Shown: positions 22,532 to 26,386 of the stretch, one piece after another | Numbering within the stretch: the first letter of the stretch is position 1 | How the letters are laid out: the number at the start of each line of letters is the position of its first letter | From: an uncultured Ruminococcus sp. | Lineage (GTDB): Bacteria > Bacillota > Clostridia > Oscillospirales > Ruminococcaceae | Direction of reading: 5' to 3' | Assembly: GCA_900540005.1 (NCBI GenBank) | Contig: UQEM01000017.1 | Coordinates: forward strand, 1 to 26,386 | DNA: 26,386 nucleotides | Program-made: the position numbers and the translations under genes | Notes under the pieces: generated by a model | Told to the model about the DNA's origin: nothing | Databases searched by the model: none | Seen by the model: only the letters and a program-made list of their open reading frames with translations

Positions 22532-22559
22532 TAATTTTCAAATACGAAAGGAGGAGCAC

Positions 22560-25517
22560 ATGAAGAAAAATAAATTGATCTACAATTCTGATGACATTTG
22601 TATTATAGGCGCTTCCGGTCAGTTTCCAATGGCAGGGGATATCACGGAATTTTGGGATAATATTGCTAATGGAAGGGATTGCATAACAAGACACCCCGAA
22701 AAAAATACAGATGGCTATATTTCGGCTTATGGCGTTCTGAAGGATAGTTATAAGTTTGACAATAAGTTATTCGGCATTGGAAACTTTGATGCTGCAAAAA
22801 TGGATATTCAGCAGCGTAAGCTCTTTGAAAACGTGTATGCTGCCTTAGAAAATGCAGGGTATTCCGACAGGAAAAATGACAACCATGTAACGGGACTGTA
22901 TGCCAGTGTTAGGATTACCCAGTATGTGTGGGAGGATTGCTACATATATGGAGCCTATGATAAGGAAAAGAGTTCCATGATAGGTATGTACACAGGAAGC
23001 TCTATAGCTACAAGACTTGCCTATATTCTTGGATTTACAGGACCATGCCTTACATTTGACGGAGCTTGTGCATCTTCACTTGCCGGTATTCATTTGGCTG
23101 TGCGTAGTCTGCAATGCGGCGATTGCGATCATTGCATTGTTGCTGCGGCAAGCATTGGAACATCACAGGACGGATATTATACTGTTGACGGCACGATATC
23201 AAACGATGGATACACACGAGCTTATGACAGAAATGGAACGGGTTTTGTTCCGGGAAGTGCTGCAGCTGCGATTGTTCTTAAACGTTATGGTGATGCCGTG
23301 CGTGACAATGACAACATACTTGGAGTAATAAAAGGCACATTTCTTGGAAATGATGGCACCCGCAAGTTAGGTTACGCTGCTCCGGGAATCAAAGGAGAGT
23401 ATGAGGCGGTACAAGGTGCACTAAAAAGAGCCGGTATTTCACCGGATGACGTGAGATACACAGAGGGACATGGAACAGGAACTCCTTTGGGTGATTCTGT
23501 AGAGATAAGTGCATTGAAGAAAGTTTTCGTTAATGGAGGTCATTGCGCTTTAGGGTCTGTAAAAAGCAATATAGGCCATACTGACTCTGTAGCAGGTCTG
23601 GCGGGATTAATAAAAGTATTAGGCAGTTTCTATATGGGTATCATACCGAAAACTATTCATTGCAGTTCTGAAAATGAAGAAATAAATGATAATTCACCTG
23701 TCTTTATAGCAAGGGAAAATATACAATGGAAACATGATGAGGCATGGATAGCTGCAGTCAGCGCATTTGGGATAGGCGGCGTTAATTCGTGTATAATCGT
23801 TCAGGAACCACCTTATAGACCTTATGCGCCTACGGAAAATGTGAGAATATGTCTCCCGATCAGTGCTGATACAGAAGATGCACTTAGGGAAAGAGTCGAA
23901 AGATTTCAAAGACTGTACAGGTTGACCAATGATCACACTCGTCTTGCGTCAGCTGTAGAAATGCTTTCTAAAAAAAGCAATGACTGTTTCAGAACGGTTA
24001 TCAATGAAAAAGTGCTCAATGGAAAAGAGGAATATTTAATTCGCAGATCCTTACCTCAAAAAAATCTAAAGACAGTATTCGTATTCCCGGGCGGAGGCAG
24101 TCAGTTCGGTTGTATGGGTCGCGATCTTTACGGTAAAAATCCCGTTTTTCGCAGGTACATGAATAATTGCCTTATAATACTGGAAGAAAAGGAAAATATA
24201 TCCCTTAAACCTTATTTAAATGGTGATGAGGAGTTGTCTGATACGGCAAAGGGATTGTGCATGATTTTTTGCATGAGTTTTTGCCTTGCAATGCTTTTGG
24301 TAGATTCAGGGATAAAGCCTGATTTGCTGCTTGGAAGCAGTTTGGGTGAATATGTCGCGTCATGCATTTCAGGAGTTTTTTCTCTTGAGGAGGCTCTTCA
24401 TATTATCGCTGCAAGAGGCAGACTTATCGAAAAAACCGAAAGTGGAGCTATGATCAGTGTATCGGCAAATCAAGAAACAGTTCTGTCAGTCATAGAGGGC
24501 ACAGATGCCGAAATATCAGCTGTGAACTATTTGAACCGTGTACTTGTATCAGGCACGGAAGAAGTTATTGAACAGGTTTGCAGGGAATTCGATCGGCGCA
24601 ATATCGTTACATCGCATATGAATGTCCAGACGGCAGGACATTGCCGCCTTGTTGAGCCTATAGCAGAAGATTTCTACCAACTGATGAGCAACATAAACTT
24701 CGGGAATATGGACATTCCGCTCATATCTTCTTATAAGGGCGGTGCCGTAAGCGAAGATGAAGTTAAAACAGCGGATTTTTGGTGTGAGCATCTCCGCCAC
24801 ACTGCAGATTTTTATAGTGCAGCCAAAAGCCTTTTGAATGAGGAGAATATTATTTTTATTGAGGTAGGCACGGGTATGCAGCTATCAACATTTATCAGAA
24901 AAATATTTATCGGTCACAATAGTAGTGCTGTCATTACTCTCCTTCCATATAAAGAAATTTCAGAATCTGAACAGATGCTTTATGCAGCTCTTGAGCTATG
25001 GTCTTATGGTAAAAGTTCGGAACTTTCTGTGATAAATGGCTCTGAATTTGCTGAGGAAGGCGTATTCCTGCCTACACGTTGCTTTGAAGGAGAAGAATTT
25101 CGTCATTCAGGCAATAAGATACAAATGGTAAGAGCATTTAGCGATAACTCTGCGGAGGTAAAAAAAGACCAGACAGATGAGAAGTCCTCATCGGATATTG
25201 GCGGCTTGGATAATAAAAAGCAGCAGATAATCAATATTATAAAGGGTATACTTAGCATAGACAATGTTTCAGAAACCGACAGACTGATAGATATCGGCTT
25301 TGATTCTCTTTCAATGCTCATAATCGGCTCAAGGATAAACGAAGAGTTTGCTCTGAAAATCGGTTTAGATGCGCTTAACGGCTGTATGACTGTTAAGGAT
25401 CTTATAGAAGCAGTTTTACGTGAGGAAGAACATATGGCTAATGCCGATGTTCCCAGCATCGTATGGCATGAGCGTTCAAATAAAGATATTTTTGATCTTA
25501 TAAATGAACTCTTGTAA
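22560..25517 (+). CDS. Type I polyketide synthase module (KS-AT-ACP)
   Basis: A 985-residue single-module synthase that extends an acyl chain by one unit. The ketosynthase (about 11-425) has Cys170 in DGACASS, His304 in EGHGTGTPLGD and His340 in NIGHTDS. The acyltransferase (about 505-800) has PGGGSQF, Ser594 in GSSLGEY and probable His694 in TAGHC, where polyketide acyltransferases usually read HAFH or YASH, so the extender unit cannot be predicted. A post-AT linker (LPTRCFEGEEF) and an acyl carrier domain (about 890-960) with Ser916 in GFDSL follow. Ketoreductase, dehydratase, enoylreductase and thioesterase domains are absent; the next gene encodes a reductase that could act in trans. AAAGGAGG (22547-22554) precedes the ATG. 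AT-rich codon use (ATA, AAA, TTT, GAT) differs from the upstream genes, hinting at transfer. Confidence 0.95.
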   Translation: MKKNKLIYNSDDICIIGASGQFPMAGDITEFWDNIANGRDCITRHPEKNTDGYISAYGVLKDSYKFDNKLFGIGNFDAAKMDIQQRKLFENVYAALENAGYSDRKNDNHVTGLYASVRITQYVWEDCYIYGAYDKEKSSMIGMYTGSSIATRLAYILGFTGPCLTFDGACASSLAGIHLAVRSLQCGDCDHCIVAAASIGTSQDGYYTVDGTISNDGYTRAYDRNGTGFVPGSAAAAIVLKRYGDAVRDNDNILGVIKGTFLGNDGTRKLGYAAPGIKGEYEAVQGALKRAGISPDDVRYTEGHGTGTPLGDSVEISALKKVFVNGGHCALGSVKSNIGHTDSVAGLAGLIKVLGSFYMGIIPKTIHCSSENEEINDNSPVFIARENIQWKHDEAWIAAVSAFGIGGVNSCIIVQEPPYRPYAPTENVRICLPISADTEDALRERVERFQRLYRLTNDHTRLASAVEMLSKKSNDCFRTVINEKVLNGKEEYLIRRSLPQKNLKTVFVFPGGGSQFGCMGRDLYGKNPVFRRYMNNCLIILEEKENISLKPYLNGDEELSDTAKGLCMIFCMSFCLAMLLVDSGIKPDLLLGSSLGEYVASCISGVFSLEEALHIIAARGRLIEKTESGAMISVSANQETVLSVIEGTDAEISAVNYLNRVLVSGTEEVIEQVCREFDRRNIVTSHMNVQTAGHCRLVEPIAEDFYQLMSNINFGNMDIPLISSYKGGAVSEDEVKTADFWCEHLRHTADFYSAAKSLLNEENIIFIEVGTGMQLSTFIRKIFIGHNSSAVITLLPYKEISESEQMLYAALELWSYGKSSELSVINGSEFAEEGVFLPTRCFEGEEFRHSGNKIQMVRAFSDNSAEVKKDQTDEKSSSDIGGLDNKKQQIINIIKGILSIDNVSETDRLIDIGFDSLSMLIIGSRINEEFALKIGLDALNGCMTVKDLIEAVLREEEHMANADVPSIVWHERSNKDIFDLINELL

Positions 25518-25563
25518 TATATATTAAAAATACCATAGGTTTTGATTTAAGGAGATAAAATTA

Positions 25564-26301
25564 ATGAATGCTATGATAACAGGTGCAAATGGTAGAATAG
25601 GCCGTGCAATTGCAGAGCTGTTTGCAGAGAATGGTTATGATCTGTGTCTTTGCGGTCACTCAGAAAAAACGCTTGGACAGCTTCGTGACTTTGGTAATGG
25701 GCTTGCCGAAAAATACGGTATAAGATCGTGCATATTTACAGGAGACATTTCAGATAAAGTGCAATGCAGGAGAATGGTAGAGAGCGCCGCAGAAAGTATG
25801 GGAGATGCTGATGTTCTGATAAACAATGCAGGCATAGCGGGTTATGATCTTTTTTACCATATTAGTGAGGAGGAACATAAAAGGATAATGGCCTGCAATC
25901 TGGATGGTACGGTATTTATTTCTCAGCTGATTGGTAAAAAAATGAAAAAATTGCGCCGGGGAAGTATTATTAATATATCTTCTGCGGCGGGAATAAATGG
26001 GTGTCCGTGCGCAGCCTCTTATGCAGCTTCAAAGGGAGCTGTAAATGCCTTTACAAAGAGTATAGCCGCGGAATTAGCACCATATGGCGTCCGAGTAAAT
26101 GCAGTAGCTCCCGGAATGATTTGCGGTGGCATTAACAATCTTCTTTCTGAAGAACAAGAGAAAAATTCATGCCGACAGATAGCTATGGGAAGGTTCGGGA
26201 CCGCGACAGAGGTGGCAGAAGCAGTGCTTTTCCTTGCATCAGAAAGGGCTTCATATATAACAGGCACTATTCTTAAGGTTGATGGAGGACTTAAATCCTG
26301 A
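25564..26301 (+). CDS. SDR-family ketoreductase (FabG-like) of the polyketide cluster
   Basis: A 245-residue short-chain dehydrogenase/reductase. The cofactor loop TGANGRIG is at 6-13, the NNAG motif at 87-90, Asn112 follows, and Ser140, Tyr153 and Lys157 (ISSAAG, YAASK) complete the active tetrad; the C-terminal ITGTILKVDGG motif is typical of 3-oxoacyl-ACP reductases. FabG reduces 3-ketoacyl-ACP to 3-hydroxyacyl-ACP. The gene lies 46 bases after a synthase that lacks a ketoreductase domain, so this protein probably supplies that step in trans. AAGGAG (25549-25554) precedes the ATG. A housekeeping FabG role is less likely because no fatty-acid genes are near; the true substrate remains inferred. 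Confidence 0.93.
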   Translation: MNAMITGANGRIGRAIAELFAENGYDLCLCGHSEKTLGQLRDFGNGLAEKYGIRSCIFTGDISDKVQCRRMVESAAESMGDADVLINNAGIAGYDLFYHISEEEHKRIMACNLDGTVFISQLIGKKMKKLRRGSIINISSAAGINGCPCAASYAASKGAVNAFTKSIAAELAPYGVRVNAVAPGMICGGINNLLSEEQEKNSCRQIAMGRFGTATEVAEAVLFLASERASYITGTILKVDGGLKS

Positions 26302-26338
26302 ATCTGATATACAGTTTATCAGTGTAAGGAGTTAGGTC

Positions 26339-26386
26339 GTGTTGACACTAAGCCTAACAACGCATCTTTTCGGCAAAATTTCACGC
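26339..26386 (+). CDS. Start of an unidentified gene, cut by the window end
   Basis: A GTG at 26339 follows AAGGAG (26326-26331) with a seven-base gap and stays open for 16 codons to the window edge (MLTLSLTTHLFGKISR if read from GTG as Met). It lies 37 bases after the reductase stop on the same strand, so it is probably the third gene of the polyketide operon. Too little is present to identify it. Confidence 0.5.
   Translation, partial: MLTLSLTTHLFGKISR

Overview
The window is from a cellulolytic, cellulosome-making Firmicute, most likely a Ruminococcus of the R. flavefaciens / R. champanellensis type. The evidence is a GH44 glycoside hydrolase ending in a Ruminococcus-style dockerin, Thr-rich linkers, strong AAGGAGG ribosome sites and Firmicute-type sortase/pilin genes. 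The first 49 bases are not genomic: they match an Illumina Nextera P7/i7 adapter. The last 85 bases enter a gene that is cut by the window edge.

Region 1 (50-1537) holds the first codons of argG on the minus strand, with a consensus promoter and two ARG-box-like operators behind it, and a divergent ldh-type gene with its own extended -10 promoter, a Rex-like operator and a strong terminator. The ldh product has Arg at the position that normally separates lactate (Gln) from malate (Arg) dehydrogenases.

Region 2 (1697-18175) is a complete sortase-assembled pilus or surface-adhesin locus, probably one long transcript: a small coiled-coil protein, a dedicated signal peptidase I, a 3184-residue LPETG adhesin, a major backbone pilin (LPSTG), a class C sortase, a minor/basal pilin (IPQTG), a second sortase and a lipoprotein made of two copies of an unrecognised domain. 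The signal peptidase would process the secreted subunits, the class C sortase polymerise them, and the second sortase probably anchor the base. The adhesin contains eleven CnaB-type Ig-like repeats. One is interrupted by a complete SGNH hydrolase domain and another by a bacterial Ig-like domain, a run of 29 threonines and a further AT-rich module.

Region 3 (18101-21959) is a two-gene cassette, an XRE-type regulator translationally coupled (ATGA) to the GH44-CBM-dockerin enzyme, framed by inverted copies of a 115-bp palindrome-rich repeat. The left copy carries an extra 78-bp block that includes a terminator. The regulator's promoter overlaps several short palindromes.

Region 4 (21960-26386) starts with a remnant of a YwqG/DUF1963-like gene, then a consensus promoter with a leader of about 330 nt, then the beginning of what looks like a polyketide gene cluster: a KS-AT-ACP synthase with no internal ketoreductase, a stand-alone SDR ketoreductase, and a GTG-start gene cut by the window end. 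This region looks more AT-rich in codon choice than the pilus locus, which fits separate acquisition; base composition was judged by eye and not calculated.
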